Origin: Deltaproteobacteria bacterium
GTDB lineage: Bacteria > Myxococcota_A > Polyangia > JAAYKL01
Assembly (NCBI GenBank): GCA_028713995.1
Contig: JAQTNF010000045.1
Location: 1 to 32,539, forward strand
Direction of reading: 5' to 3'
DNA length: 32,539 nucleotides
The position numbers and the translations under genes were made by a program. The notes beneath the pieces are model-generated. The model was not told where the DNA came from and did not search any database. It saw nothing but the letters and a program-made list of their open reading frames with translations. Of this stretch, positions 8,167 to 16,411 are shown piece after piece; positions within the stretch are counted from its first letter, which is position 1, and each line of letters opens with the position of its first letter.

Positions 8167-9198
8167 TCACCTCCAGAAGAACGGCGGATATGCGTCGAGG
8201 TCCCCGCGCAGGTGCCTGGCGAGCAGGAGGGCCTGCACGTGTGGGACCAGACCGAGCGGGATTTTTTCTTCGATGAAAGGGTGGACGATTTCATCCTGCT
8301 TGCGCTTCTGCCAGGAGACCAACACCTCTTTGCGCGTGTCGTCGTCCATTGACACGGCGCCGGTTTCTGAGACCGCGAACCCTTTGGCTCGAACCTGCTG
8401 GCGATTCACGAGAGACAGGACGAGCCTGTCGGCGAGGACCGGACGAAGCTCCTCCATGAGGTCGAGCGCCAATCCGGCCCGCCCCGGTCGATCCCTGTGC
8501 AGAAAACCGACGGAGGGATCGAGGCCCACTCCCTCAAGCGCGCTCTCCACATCATGGACCAGCAGCGTGTAGACGAAAGAAAGCAACGCGTTCAGGTTGT
8601 CGAGCGGCGGACGGCGGCTCCGACCCCGAAAGGAGAAGTCCTCCTTCTGTGCCACCACGAGGTTGTCGAACACGTTGAAGTAGAGGCTCGCCGCCTCGCC
8701 TTCGATCCCGCGCACAACGTCAAGCGACACCGCGGGTTCCAGGCGTGCGATAGAGCGCCCCATCTCGGTCGACGCCCTCTCGACTTCCTCTCGTCCCCCC
8801 ATGCTCTCGTGATCGCGAAGGGCTCGAAGGAGCACCGTACGTCCGTTCGCGATCTTTCCCGCCACAACCGACCGCGCAACGGCCGTCGAGTGCTTCTCGT
8901 TATCGGCCCTTCGATACTGCTCGCGTCGCAGGAGCACGTTCCCGGAGACGGGGCCCTCGACGCGCGCGAGGAATCGCCCGTGCGTGCTGAGGAACGAGAC
9001 ACCCACGGCCTTCTCGGCGCAAAGCGCCATGAGCGGCGGGCTCATCGATACCTGCCCGAAGCAGACGACGCCCGAAAGCGTGTGGATCGGCACGCGCAGC
9101 TTCGTCTCGTGTTCGATGCGCACCACGATGGTTTCTCCCTCGCGGGCGAGGTAGGCGCCTTGTGTGGTGACGTAGAGCGTGTTGAGGAGGTGCTTCAT
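8167..9198 (-). CDS. cas1: CRISPR-associated endonuclease Cas1 (type I-C)
   Basis: 343 residues from MKHLLNTLYVTTQGAYLAREGE, the classic type I-C Cas1 start. This ATG overlaps the cas4 stop (ATGA); the open frame runs further upstream but only into cas4. Metal-binding residues are visible: Glu166 in GIEGEAASLYF, His234 in GFLHRDRPGR, and the acidic group in LALDLMEELRP around 246-250. Cas1 is the integrase of spacer acquisition and inserts prespacers at the leader-repeat junction together with Cas2. No damage to the gene is seen, so adaptation is probably still possible. Confidence 0.97.
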   Translation of the reverse strand: MKHLLNTLYVTTQGAYLAREGETIVVRIEHETKLRVPIHTLSGVVCFGQVSMSPPLMALCAEKAVGVSFLSTHGRFLARVEGPVSGNVLLRREQYRRADNEKHSTAVARSVVAGKIANGRTVLLRALRDHESMGGREEVERASTEMGRSIARLEPAVSLDVVRGIEGEAASLYFNVFDNLVVAQKEDFSFRGRSRRPPLDNLNALLSFVYTLLVHDVESALEGVGLDPSVGFLHRDRPGRAGLALDLMEELRPVLADRLVLSLVNRQQVRAKGFAVSETGAVSMDDDTRKEVLVSWQKRKQDEIVHPFIEEKIPLGLVPHVQALLLARHLRGDLDAYPPFFWR

Positions 9199-9875
9199 GG
9201 ATCGGCCTTCGACGCGTCGCGCAAAGCGCGTACCAGGAACACCGAGGCCTTGCCGGCGCGGTCCGTACTGTCGGGCAGACAGAGGTCCTTCATGGAGCAT
9301 GGGCCGCACTTCGGGCCCGGCACCGGCGGGGGAGTTGAACCGGACCGAGCGATCTCGTGGATTCTTCGCGCGGCCTCTTCGGTGGACGCACGCAGATCGT
9401 CGGAGAACGGGACATCTTCACGACGATGGCTCTTGCCGTAGTAGACGGCGCCCGCCGGGATGACGGTTCCCATCATCTCTTCGAGCGCCATGGCCTGAGC
9501 GCAAAGCTGGACGGCGTATGCCTGCTCGTGCCGCAGCACGCCACGCTTGTACTCGACCGGAAACACGGACCACCGTCCCGACACACCGAGCAGGTTGATC
9601 CCCTCCGAGCTATCGTCGATTCGATGGAGCTCGACCACATCTGCCTTGCCCGACAAGCCGAGCCGAAGCGAGCGCAACCATAGGCCGCGTGCGATCGTCA
9701 CGTCGCCGCGGCTTTCACTCGACACTTCGTGAGCCCTCTCATGGATGTGCCGGCCGTCGACCGTCGCATTACTTTCGGCCCACAGGCACTCTACGTGCAC
9801 CAGAGCGAAACGGCGCTCGCAGTAGATCACGTGCTGCAAGCCAGACAACGGAAGCAGATCGTCCTCGTCAAACAT
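9195..9875 (-). CDS. cas4: CRISPR-associated exonuclease Cas4
   Basis: 226 residues. A RecB-like nuclease with an iron-sulfur cluster: the four Cys ligands are Cys19 (in HVIYCERRF), Cys190, Cys193 and Cys199 (KCGPCSMKDLC). Nuclease residues are Asp79 in GKADVVE, Glu108 and Lys110 in PVEYK, and Gln123 in AVQLCAQ. In type I-C systems Cas4 joins Cas1-Cas2 and trims prespacers so that PAM-bearing ends are inserted in the correct orientation. It starts 11 bases after the cas7c stop and overlaps cas1 by four bases. Confidence 0.95.
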   Translation of the reverse strand: MFDEDDLLPLSGLQHVIYCERRFALVHVECLWAESNATVDGRHIHERAHEVSSESRGDVTIARGLWLRSLRLGLSGKADVVELHRIDDSSEGINLLGVSGRWSVFPVEYKRGVLRHEQAYAVQLCAQAMALEEMMGTVIPAGAVYYGKSHRREDVPFSDDLRASTEEAARRIHEIARSGSTPPPVPGPKCGPCSMKDLCLPDSTDRAGKASVFLVRALRDASKADP

Positions 9876-9886
9876 GGTCCACGCTG

Positions 9887-10909
9887 TCAGTCGATGTGGA
9901 TTTCCGAATCAGCCGGCAGTTTTCCCCACATGATCGTCGGCAAGCCACCCGGGCCCGACGTCGCGAAGCCCACCTCCACGCCTGCGGGCACGCGGCTCTT
10001 GTGGAACGTCATGCTGTAGTCGGCGAACGAGCGAGGCGCTTCGACACCGTCGCGTTTCTTCACCTCAACGAGTTCGAACAGTTTATGGGCCGGGGCGCAG
10101 CCCAACTTGGCCTGCTGCTGACGTTGCCCATCGTCCTTGTCCGTACCCACGTGTTTGAAGATGATCAACGGTTCACGCACGGACATGAGCCCTTTGCTCG
10201 CCGAGCGGTCGTGCTCGTACATGCCGAGCATTGCCTGCCAGAACAACATGAGATCTTTGTCGGAGAACCCGGTTTCGGCAGCCAAGTGGGCGCTGATGAA
10301 GCCCTTCGCGAGGTAAAGGCCGTAGGGGATCAGCGCCTTGCGTCCCATGGTGCGGAGCTTGTCCTCGGGCTGGTCGGCTTCCCACTTCATGAAGTCTGCG
10401 CTCGATTTTGCTCCCTTCACGTTCTCGGCGACCGCCATGCGCGTAATCGAGATGTCAAGCGGCAACACGGGATCGAGCGAACGCGCGAAAGCAACCTGCA
10501 CGGGGCCGCGCACCTGCCCAGCGTTCGGTCCCGTGCTCATAACGGCGCCGAAGGTGCGGACGTCGTAGAAATTCTTGCACATCCACTGTTTCGCCAGCTC
10601 GACCTTGGCCTTGGGCGCCCCCTTGTCCGACGAAGCCAGACCGCCTTCGGTTTCCTCGTGCGCTCTCACGATGGGCGTGTTCAGGTTCGTTCCGTGCTCG
10701 ACGAATATTGCGTGAGGCATCGCGTTGCCCTTCGCCATCTGAACGTAGTTCCTGATGCGGCGCTTGAGAGCCACGTCTGAAACTAGACCATGCATGTCCT
10801 GCGGGTCGATGCGCGGCGCATTGCCGGCGTCGGGATCGCCGTTGGGGTTGCCGTTCTCACAGTCGAACAGGCACAGGAATTCGTAACGGTTCTTGATCTC
10901 CTCACGCAT
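9887..10909 (-). CDS. cas7c: Cascade backbone protein Cas7c (Csd2)
   Basis: 340 residues from [30 protein letters not shown], the Csd2/Csh2-family N-terminus with its NPNGDPD motif. A ribosome-binding site (GGAGGAAG) precedes ATG 10909, which overlaps the end of cas8c by eight bases. Other family-like segments are [19 protein letters not shown] and the conserved central [17 protein letters not shown]. In type I-C Cascade about seven copies polymerise along the crRNA spacer to form the backbone. At 340 residues it is somewhat longer than many Csd2 proteins, but the frame is intact. Confidence 0.96.
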   Translation of the reverse strand: MREEIKNRYEFLCLFDCENGNPNGDPDAGNAPRIDPQDMHGLVSDVALKRRIRNYVQMAKGNAMPHAIFVEHGTNLNTPIVRAHEETEGGLASSDKGAPKAKVELAKQWMCKNFYDVRTFGAVMSTGPNAGQVRGPVQVAFARSLDPVLPLDISITRMAVAENVKGAKSSADFMKWEADQPEDKLRTMGRKALIPYGLYLAKGFISAHLAAETGFSDKDLMLFWQAMLGMYEHDRSASKGLMSVREPLIIFKHVGTDKDDGQRQQQAKLGCAPAHKLFELVEVKKRDGVEAPRSFADYSMTFHKSRVPAGVEVGFATSGPGGLPTIMWGKLPADSEIHID

Positions 10910-11306
10910 GAGCTTCCTCCTTTTTCGCGGGTTCATCGGGCTTCTTGGTTCGCAAGTCGGCGAGCTGTTGATAATAGCCGAGCGCGAACAGACTTTGCTC
11001 CTCAAGGCCCAGGGTTCGTGGGGGGGCGTCGCCGATACGTCCCCAGACCGACGACAACTTTTCCTCGTACCAGTACACGAGCCCTGGCGCGTCGAGCTTG
11101 CCCAGGTGAAACTGGGCCGTGCGGACCAGTCGGCCCAGGACCAGAGCCGGGGTCGTGCTGGCCGCCGCATAGTAGCGTTGCACCACGCCAGCTCCGACAT
11201 CGCCCAACGCGGCTCGTTGGATCGCTGCGAGCACGGCCATCAGCCGCCCACAGTGATAGGCGGGCGCCGGATGTCCTTCGTTCAACATCGGTTTCAGATC
11301 ACTCAT
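10902..11306 (-). CDS. cas11c: Predicted internally initiated small subunit Cas11c
   Basis: An in-frame ATG at 11306 (cas8c codon 456) is preceded by AAGGAGG with 7 bases to the start, stronger than most ribosome-binding sites in this operon. It would produce the last 134 residues of Cas8c as a separate protein starting [19 protein letters not shown], mostly alpha-helical. In characterised type I-C systems the small subunit Cas11c is made this way from within cas8 and completes Cascade. The site and frame are seen directly; function is by analogy. Confidence 0.8.
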   Translation of the reverse strand: MSDLKPMLNEGHPAPAYHCGRLMAVLAAIQRAALGDVGAGVVQRYYAAASTTPALVLGRLVRTAQFHLGKLDAPGLVYWYEEKLSSVWGRIGDAPPRTLGLEEQSLFALGYYQQLADLRTKKPDEPAKKEEAHA

Positions 11307-12671
11307 GTTGCTTCCTCCTTGGTTTCTAAAGTGAAAGGCCTTCATCAGGCCCATGCCTGCGTGGTTGGGAACATCGTCGCCGATGATCGAGATCACCGTT
11401 CTGCGCAAAGCGAGGGCGAGTGCGTTCTGGGGAAACGGCCCACCGCGAACCGCGGCCCGCCACATTGACGCGACGAAAGGTGGTGGGAGATCTTTTAACT
11501 CGCGCACCGTCGCTCCAAGGACGGCGAGGAACTTGGGCTCGGGAGCCAGCCGTCCTCCTTCCCGATGTACGATGGCAAGGTCGTCGAACCAAGCATTCAC
11601 ATTCGAAACCAGTTCCTCGAACGAACCCTCCATCCAGTCGCGCACCATGACACGGCCGCCGGCCCCCGAGAGGGTCATGGCGAAATACCTGTTCTCGGCG
11701 AGGTCGGGTCGTTTGCCAGAGCGCAAAGCCGACAACATTTCCGCTGCCCGTCTGTTGGCGTCGCGCTCCACTTGCTTTTCCGACTCCACTAGCCAGGCAA
11801 GCGGATCGTCCTCTACTGCGAGCTTGTCCTTGAACCAGTGGACGACCTTGGCCCCGGCGAGCGTTCTTGATTGGTGCTTCAGCAAGTGATTCAGAGCCGC
11901 GCGATAAGCATTGGCCGTTTCCTCTGACATGGGGGCGTTTGCCGATTGCTCCAGCCCGTACGACGTGAAGGCATCCTTGTCGAAGCCGACCAGCACCGTC
12001 CCCACGCCCGACCCGCCCACGTCTGACAGTCCTTCGATCTTGGGGTGCGTGGCGGCTGGCTCCACGCTGACACCGGTAACGAGGCACGGTGTGGTGCCTC
12101 TCGATGAAGATCGCTTGCTCGTCGAAAGCGTCCCCCGGAATGTCCGCCACCATTCGTGCCAAGCGTCGGACTCAACCACGAACGGACCACCAATCCCGAG
12201 TTGAAACGTGACCTTATCGGACGGAGCCGCCTTGTGTTCCGTCAGACAGACACAAAGCTGCGACAGATCCGATTCGGTCGCGAGGAATCTCGTGATCCCC
12301 TCCAATACGGGCAGGTCCCTTTCCGCGGCCTTCAGGCATTCGATAAAGAACGCGTGCTTCCCAAGGATCTTCTCCGTGCCGCCTGACCTCTCCAGGGTTT
12401 TCTTGTCATAGAGCAGTGCTACGACCTCTGCGGTCTCGATCAGAAAGTGGCAACGGGGCGAGTTTCCGCCGACAAGCTCGGCCTGCGCCAGATCAGGACA
12501 CTTGGCGAAGGCGCGACCCGGATTCTTTTTCGCTCCCACGTTGCCCATTTCGACGACATCGAGGAATTCGCCGGACTCCGAGAACACCGCGGCCCAGCGC
12601 ACCATCTTGGGCTTGAACCCTGGCTCGACGTCTTCGAGACGCTTCGCATATTCGACAAGATGGTTCAGCAT
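10902..12671 (-). CDS. cas8c: Cascade large subunit Cas8c (Csd1)
   Basis: 589 residues from [27 protein letters not shown]. The ATG at 12671 overlaps the cas5c stop (ATGCTGA). Csd1-like segments include [21 protein letters not shown] and [47 protein letters not shown] is also highly typical. Cas8c recognises the PAM and opens target DNA within the surveillance complex. The C-terminal 134 codons contain a strong internal ribosome-binding site and ATG at 11306, annotated separately as Cas11c. The gene is intact. Confidence 0.96.
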   Translation of the reverse strand: MLNHLVEYAKRLEDVEPGFKPKMVRWAAVFSESGEFLDVVEMGNVGAKKNPGRAFAKCPDLAQAELVGGNSPRCHFLIETAEVVALLYDKKTLERSGGTEKILGKHAFFIECLKAAERDLPVLEGITRFLATESDLSQLCVCLTEHKAAPSDKVTFQLGIGGPFVVESDAWHEWWRTFRGTLSTSKRSSSRGTTPCLVTGVSVEPAATHPKIEGLSDVGGSGVGTVLVGFDKDAFTSYGLEQSANAPMSEETANAYRAALNHLLKHQSRTLAGAKVVHWFKDKLAVEDDPLAWLVESEKQVERDANRRAAEMLSALRSGKRPDLAENRYFAMTLSGAGGRVMVRDWMEGSFEELVSNVNAWFDDLAIVHREGGRLAPEPKFLAVLGATVRELKDLPPPFVASMWRAAVRGGPFPQNALALALRRTVISIIGDDVPNHAGMGLMKAFHFRNQGGSNMSDLKPMLNEGHPAPAYHCGRLMAVLAAIQRAALGDVGAGVVQRYYAAASTTPALVLGRLVRTAQFHLGKLDAPGLVYWYEEKLSSVWGRIGDAPPRTLGLEEQSLFALGYYQQLADLRTKKPDEPAKKEEAHA

Positions 12672-13387
12672 TCGGCCCTCCCGACGGCCTTGTGGACGGC
12701 GTCGCTCGCGTAGTCGGGCACATCGAGGATTCCGCCCTTGACCACAGCTTTGAAGACGCTCACGGCCGGTGGATCGGTGTTGGTTCCCGGCCGCGACAGA
12801 TCGAACACATCGTAGAGCATGAACCCCAGATCCATATTGACGGCGAACCTCGTGGCGGGTGGCGCGTCGACATCGACCAACTCGAAGTAGGCCGGGAACT
12901 CGCGGCAACCAAAGCAGGGCTGGTAAACGCACTTGCCGCCAGCGGCGCGCCGACGGAACTGCGCCTCAAGGCCCTGCAATCGATCCTCGAATCCCGGCCA
13001 CGGACGGATTTCGGCGTGCAAGTGGTATCGCACGTCGCGTAGCGCCATGGTTTGCCGTTGCGTGCGTCCCTTCTCGCCTTCAGTCCCATCGGCCATGATG
13101 GGCTCGGGTTCGCTGCGCCCTGCGGCCCAGGAACGAATCGTCTTCTCCGACGGCCCCTTGTCCTTGACCTCGTTCCGCCGGAGTGCGATGAACGCAGGAG
13201 GCTTCAGTACCTCGACGCGGGTCACCTGCCAGCGAAACTCCTTGGGCTTGACGTAAATTGCATCGTAGATGCCCCGGGCGGCCGAGGGTGTGATGACCGG
13301 ATAGCTGAATCGCTCGACCTTCAGCTCGGGTCTCGTGAAGCAGGCGAACTCGCCCCACACCTCCAACACTTGATCGCGCGGATTCAT
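12665..13387 (-). CDS. cas5c: Cas5c (Cas5d), crRNA-processing Cascade subunit
   Basis: 240 residues from MNPRDQVLEVWGEFACFTRPELKVERFSYPVITPSAARGIYDAI. ATG 13387 is chosen because GGAGGAG precedes it and because the family starts here; twelve more upstream codons are open but unlikely. The locus has no cas6, and in type I-C Cas5c cuts the pre-crRNA repeat and then stays on the 5' handle. The Tyr-bearing segment GIYDAIYVKPKEFRWQV and the basic/His stretches further on (KDKG, YHLHAEI) are where the catalytic residues of homologues map, though exact assignment needs an alignment. Overlaps cas8c by seven bases. Confidence 0.95.
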   Translation of the reverse strand: MNPRDQVLEVWGEFACFTRPELKVERFSYPVITPSAARGIYDAIYVKPKEFRWQVTRVEVLKPPAFIALRRNEVKDKGPSEKTIRSWAAGRSEPEPIMADGTEGEKGRTQRQTMALRDVRYHLHAEIRPWPGFEDRLQGLEAQFRRRAAGGKCVYQPCFGCREFPAYFELVDVDAPPATRFAVNMDLGFMLYDVFDLSRPGTNTDPPAVSVFKAVVKGGILDVPDYASDAVHKAVGRAEC

Positions 13388-13407
13388 TGACTCTCCTCCT
13401 CGGATTC

Positions 13408-15720
13408 CTATGCCATCCAGCAACCGTCGGCTTCTGGAGGTACGAGTCCGAGATCACGGTCGTAGTGTCCTTCGCCGACGTACACGAACCACTCGTCCGA
13501 CTTCTGTTTCCAGTTCACGGGAACGGGATCGAGGTAGTGCGCAACGGGGGCGTCGCCTCGCGGCCGAAATAGACTCACCGTGTACGGACGCGCGCGAGTC
13601 ATCCACGGCCTCGAAAGGAACGTCGTCTGCACCTCGTCCTTGAGCGTTTGCCAAACGTCGCGATCATAGGGCACCAGCACATTGATGGTGTCGCCGTCTA
13701 TGATCCGGTAGTTCCGGTCCACCTCCACAAAGTTCCGTTCCAGAATCGAGTTCATGAGTTCCGACTCGTCAGATGACCCCATGAGCCTGAACACCGCCCT
13801 ATAGTACTCATGGATGATCTCGGGATCGTGCAGGTCGAATCTTTCGGCCCCGTGCTGACGGAGCATCTGCGCGAGGACATCGGCAGCTTGTTGATAGGCT
13901 CCATCAGGATACTGGCTTCGCCGGCCCTCTTCTGTCTCGGGCACGAAGACACGCACTGTTCCGGCTTTGGCTCTTCCGTTGCGGTTGCAGCGTCCAGCCG
14001 CCTGGACGATGGCTTCGAGAGGGCCCCACGCGCGAAAGACGACAGGGAAATCGAGGTCGACGCCCGCTTCCACGCATTGAGTGGAGACCAAGCGGCAGGG
14101 CTGGCCAGCCAACAGGTGCGCGCGTACGTTGGCGAGGACTGTTTCGCGGTGCTTGGGGCACATGCTGGTCGACAAATGAAACAGCTCGCGGACACCTTTC
14201 TCGGCCAGAGACTGAAACACGCGTACCGCATGACGCTTCAAGTTGACGACGCAAAGAATTTGGTTCTCAGCCGCGAGGTCGTCGACCAGTCTCGACCATG
14301 GCGTCTCGTCGTCCGGCGCGTCAGGCCAGACGACATCGACGCGACGCGCTCTGCGGGCCAGAGCGAGACCCGCGGGGACGATCTCGGTCGGTCGCCACCC
14401 TGGCATACATAACTTGCGGACGTCCCGATCCATCTCGGTGAAGGCTGGCTGTGTCGCGGTAGCAAAGACCACGGTCGAGCCATAGCGTTCGGTGAGGCGT
14501 GCAAGTGTCGCGAGTGTCGGAACGGCCAGACGACGCGGAATCGTCTGCACCTCGTCGAAAAGGATCACGCTCCTTGCGAGGCGATGGAGCTTTCGGCATG
14601 GCGCCGGCCTGTTGGCGAAGAGCGACTCGAGCATCTGAACGCTGGTCGTCACGATGATCGGCGCATCCCAGTTTTCGGCCAGCAAGCGCGTCTGGCGCTG
14701 GCCTTCCGAGCCGTCTGTTCCGCCTAGCTTCTCGCGCGTTCCGGCCAAGCTGTGGTGCTCGAGGACATAGCGGCCGAGATCGTCTCCGGTATGCAGTTGC
14801 GAAAAAACCTGTCGATACACGTTGACCGTCTGGTCGATGATCGAAAGGTACGGAATCACGACTACAACGCGCCGCAGTCCGTGTTTGATGACGTGCCTCA
14901 ACGCGAACGCCAGCATCGCAAGGGTTTTGCCAGTGCCAGTGGGTGCCGTGAGCGTGTACACGCCCTGGTCGCAGTCGGCTGCCGAGATGCACGCTGCCAG
15001 TAGGTCGGCCCGCATGGAATTGACGTGGACCGCGGATGCGGACGCCTCAGCCAAATCGCGGAGGTATTCGGTCAAGGCGCCGACTGCACGGGCTGGAGCG
15101 AGGTGGAGCGGAGTTGGCCGAATGGATCCGCCCTCGAAATGAACCTCTGTTTCGATGAAGTCGGCGTCGACCAAGGTCGAAAAGAACATCCGGACGTCGA
15201 GCATCGCCGAGGCGTAGTCCGTCCGTGAAAGAGCGGCGTAGTGGCCGCTGTCGCCTGAAACCGGCTCGGGTCGCGGCCATCCGTCGCGGACGGCCCTGTC
15301 CAAGAGGCGATCCAAGTCTGCGTCCGAGACTCGGAGTCTTTGTGGTTCCTTGCCTCTCTTGGGATCCAGTCCTCGGAGGGAATCGCCACTGGCAATCTGA
15401 AGCCCGATGTGATGGCCTTGAACGGCGAGAGCCGTGGCGATGCTTCGGCACGCTTGGATGCCCGCCCATGCCCCAGGCGTCCAGTGGTCGATGCCATGCT
15501 CGAGTCCTTTGAGGCGCCGCTGAAACAGGTCGCCGTACTTTCCAATGTCATGTAGCAACCCCGCGAGATTGGCTTCCTCCTCAGCCCCGAACGTCGAGGC
15601 GAACTCGGCTGCCCGCTTCGCAACGTTGTTCAGATGGTCTCGCAGGAGTTCGCACTCGCCACGAACGTTCTCTGTGTGCGCCAAGTAAGGCCCCTCGAAC
15701 TTGACCGGAGATTCACTCAC
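13408..15720 (-). CDS. cas3: CRISPR-associated nuclease/helicase Cas3
   Basis: 770 residues from GTG 15720, with AAGGAAA about 8 bases upstream. The N-terminal HD nuclease domain shows His29, His57-Asp58 (LLHDIGK), His79 and His103-His104. The superfamily 2 helicase follows: Walker A APTGTGKT at 259-266, motif II DEVQ at 389-392, TAT at 421-423, and the late motifs STQCVEAGVDLDFPVVFRAW and QAAGRCNRNG. Cas3 is recruited to Cascade-bound target and degrades DNA processively. It is the first gene of the cas operon, 20 bases before cas5c, and looks fully functional. Confidence 0.97.
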   Translation of the reverse strand: MSESPVKFEGPYLAHTENVRGECELLRDHLNNVAKRAAEFASTFGAEEEANLAGLLHDIGKYGDLFQRRLKGLEHGIDHWTPGAWAGIQACRSIATALAVQGHHIGLQIASGDSLRGLDPKRGKEPQRLRVSDADLDRLLDRAVRDGWPRPEPVSGDSGHYAALSRTDYASAMLDVRMFFSTLVDADFIETEVHFEGGSIRPTPLHLAPARAVGALTEYLRDLAEASASAVHVNSMRADLLAACISAADCDQGVYTLTAPTGTGKTLAMLAFALRHVIKHGLRRVVVVIPYLSIIDQTVNVYRQVFSQLHTGDDLGRYVLEHHSLAGTREKLGGTDGSEGQRQTRLLAENWDAPIIVTTSVQMLESLFANRPAPCRKLHRLARSVILFDEVQTIPRRLAVPTLATLARLTERYGSTVVFATATQPAFTEMDRDVRKLCMPGWRPTEIVPAGLALARRARRVDVVWPDAPDDETPWSRLVDDLAAENQILCVVNLKRHAVRVFQSLAEKGVRELFHLSTSMCPKHRETVLANVRAHLLAGQPCRLVSTQCVEAGVDLDFPVVFRAWGPLEAIVQAAGRCNRNGRAKAGTVRVFVPETEEGRRSQYPDGAYQQAADVLAQMLRQHGAERFDLHDPEIIHEYYRAVFRLMGSSDESELMNSILERNFVEVDRNYRIIDGDTINVLVPYDRDVWQTLKDEVQTTFLSRPWMTRARPYTVSLFRPRGDAPVAHYLDPVPVNWKQKSDEWFVYVGEGHYDRDLGLVPPEADGCWMA

Positions 15721-15847
15721 TCGTGTTTTCCTTCGTCACTGGCCCACGCGGAACGTCCTCATGCCAACCCTCCCACACCCGCAGGACACTCCCTGTCCCA
15801 CCACCCCGGCCTTGAGCCGTTTCCCGTTCGACACGTGATCGCGGACG

Positions 15848-15876
15848 ATTATTCTGCCAGCGAAGGAAGAAAGCAA
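15848..15876 (-). promoter_or_regulatory. Candidate sigma-70 promoter of the cas operon
   Basis: On the minus strand TTGCTT (15876-15871) and AATAAT (15853-15848) are separated by 17 bases. AATAAT differs from TATAAT at one base. It is an AT-rich island in GC-rich surroundings and would give a leader of about 120 bases before the cas3 GTG. Confidence 0.5.
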
Positions 15877-16006
15877 TCGGCCCGGTCTGGAACGGCGAGG
15901 ACATGAAAGAAGCGCCCGTCAAAGCGTTCGCGCGCCCGAGACGGGGACGGCGCCTTGTGGGGATCGAGCGCGCGGGCCGAAGGGCGCGCGATCTGCGGTG
16001 GGACAA

Positions 16007-16025
16007 TCAGACGTGATCGGTCTGA
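16007..16025. promoter_or_regulatory. Inverted repeat, possible antitoxin operator
   Basis: TCAGAC (16007-16012) and GTCTGA (16020-16025) form a perfect 6-bp inverted repeat with a 7-base centre. It lies 22 bases before the antitoxin ATG and just ahead of an AT-rich CATATTTA that could be the -10 region. Phd/YefM antitoxins usually repress their own promoter at such palindromes. Confidence 0.4.
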
Positions 16026-16047
16026 CCATATTTAGGACACTCTCATC

Positions 16048-16329
16048 ATGGGCACGCAGAACGAGATGTCGGTGTACGAGGCCAAAGCGCGGCTCTCCGA
16101 GGTGTTGCGCAGGGTGCAGCGCAAAGAGCAGGTGGTGATCACGAGCCACGGAAGGCCGGTGGCGCGCGTCGTTCCCTACGGGGAAGGAGACGAGGAATCG
16201 CTCGAGTCGCGGCTTGCGGCCCTTGAGGAGCAGGGGCTCGTCTCGAAGGGGAACGGGACGCTCCGGGCCATCGCTCCCGTGGCCAAGCGGGAGGGGGCTC
16301 TCGAGCGTTTCCTTACGGAGCGCGAGTGA
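16048..16329 (+). CDS. Phd/YefM-family antitoxin
   Basis: 93 residues. The N-terminal half is the Phd/YefM DNA-binding fold: MSVYEAKARLSEVLRRVQRKEQVVITSHGRPVARVVPY at about residues 7-44. The C-terminal half is charged (EGDEESLESRLAALEEQG) and would be the toxin-binding tail. Such antitoxins neutralise a partner toxin and repress their operon. The start at 16048 has a weak AGGA upstream; ATG 16066 (the M of MSVYEAKARL) is an alternative that fits the family N-terminus well. Its stop overlaps the GTG of a PIN-toxin stub (GTGA), the standard antitoxin-toxin coupling, but the toxin is truncated. The gene is therefore an orphan antitoxin, or acts on toxins elsewhere. Confidence 0.85.
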   Translation: MGTQNEMSVYEAKARLSEVLRRVQRKEQVVITSHGRPVARVVPYGEGDEESLESRLAALEEQGLVSKGNGTLRAIAPVAKREGALERFLTERE

Positions 16330-16382
16330 CGAAGGTGCGCGCGGCCTATCTCGATACCTCGGTGCTCGTGGCCATCCCGTGA
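16326..16382 (+). pseudogene. Truncated VapC-like PIN-domain toxin (18 codons)
   Basis: Starting with GTG 16326, coupled to the antitoxin stop, the reading is VTKVRAAYLDTSVLVAIP and then TGA. YLDTSVLVA is the hallmark first strand of PIN-domain (VapC) ribonuclease toxins and includes the first catalytic Asp. A full toxin has roughly 130 residues. The rest is absent in all frames, since the opposing S9 peptidase gene ends only 28 bases later. The 3' portion appears deleted rather than frameshifted. Confidence 0.8.
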
Positions 16383-16411
16383 TGGCCGGTACACTGGAAC
16401 GGGGATTTTTT
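16374..16411 (+). terminator. Possible intrinsic terminator after the toxin stub
   Basis: ATCCCGT (16374-16380) can pair with ACGGGGAT (16399-16406, one bulged G) around an 18-base loop, followed by six T (16406-16411). It would end antitoxin transcription facing the S9 peptidase gene. The stem is short, so support is moderate. Confidence 0.35.

Larger units (their letters stand above)
15721..16047. other. Intergenic control region between cas operon and antitoxin
   Basis: 327 bases between divergent genes. It holds a promoter candidate for the cas operon at 15848-15876 and an inverted repeat before the antitoxin at 16007-16025. A 63-codon minus-strand frame (15904-15713) lacks a ribosome-binding site and resembles no known family, so it is not called. 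Confidence 0.6.

Noticed and set aside
15713-15904. 63-codon minus-strand frame upstream of and overlapping cas3
   Set aside because: There is no ribosome-binding site and no family resemblance, and the candidate cas promoter lies inside it. It is more likely leader DNA.
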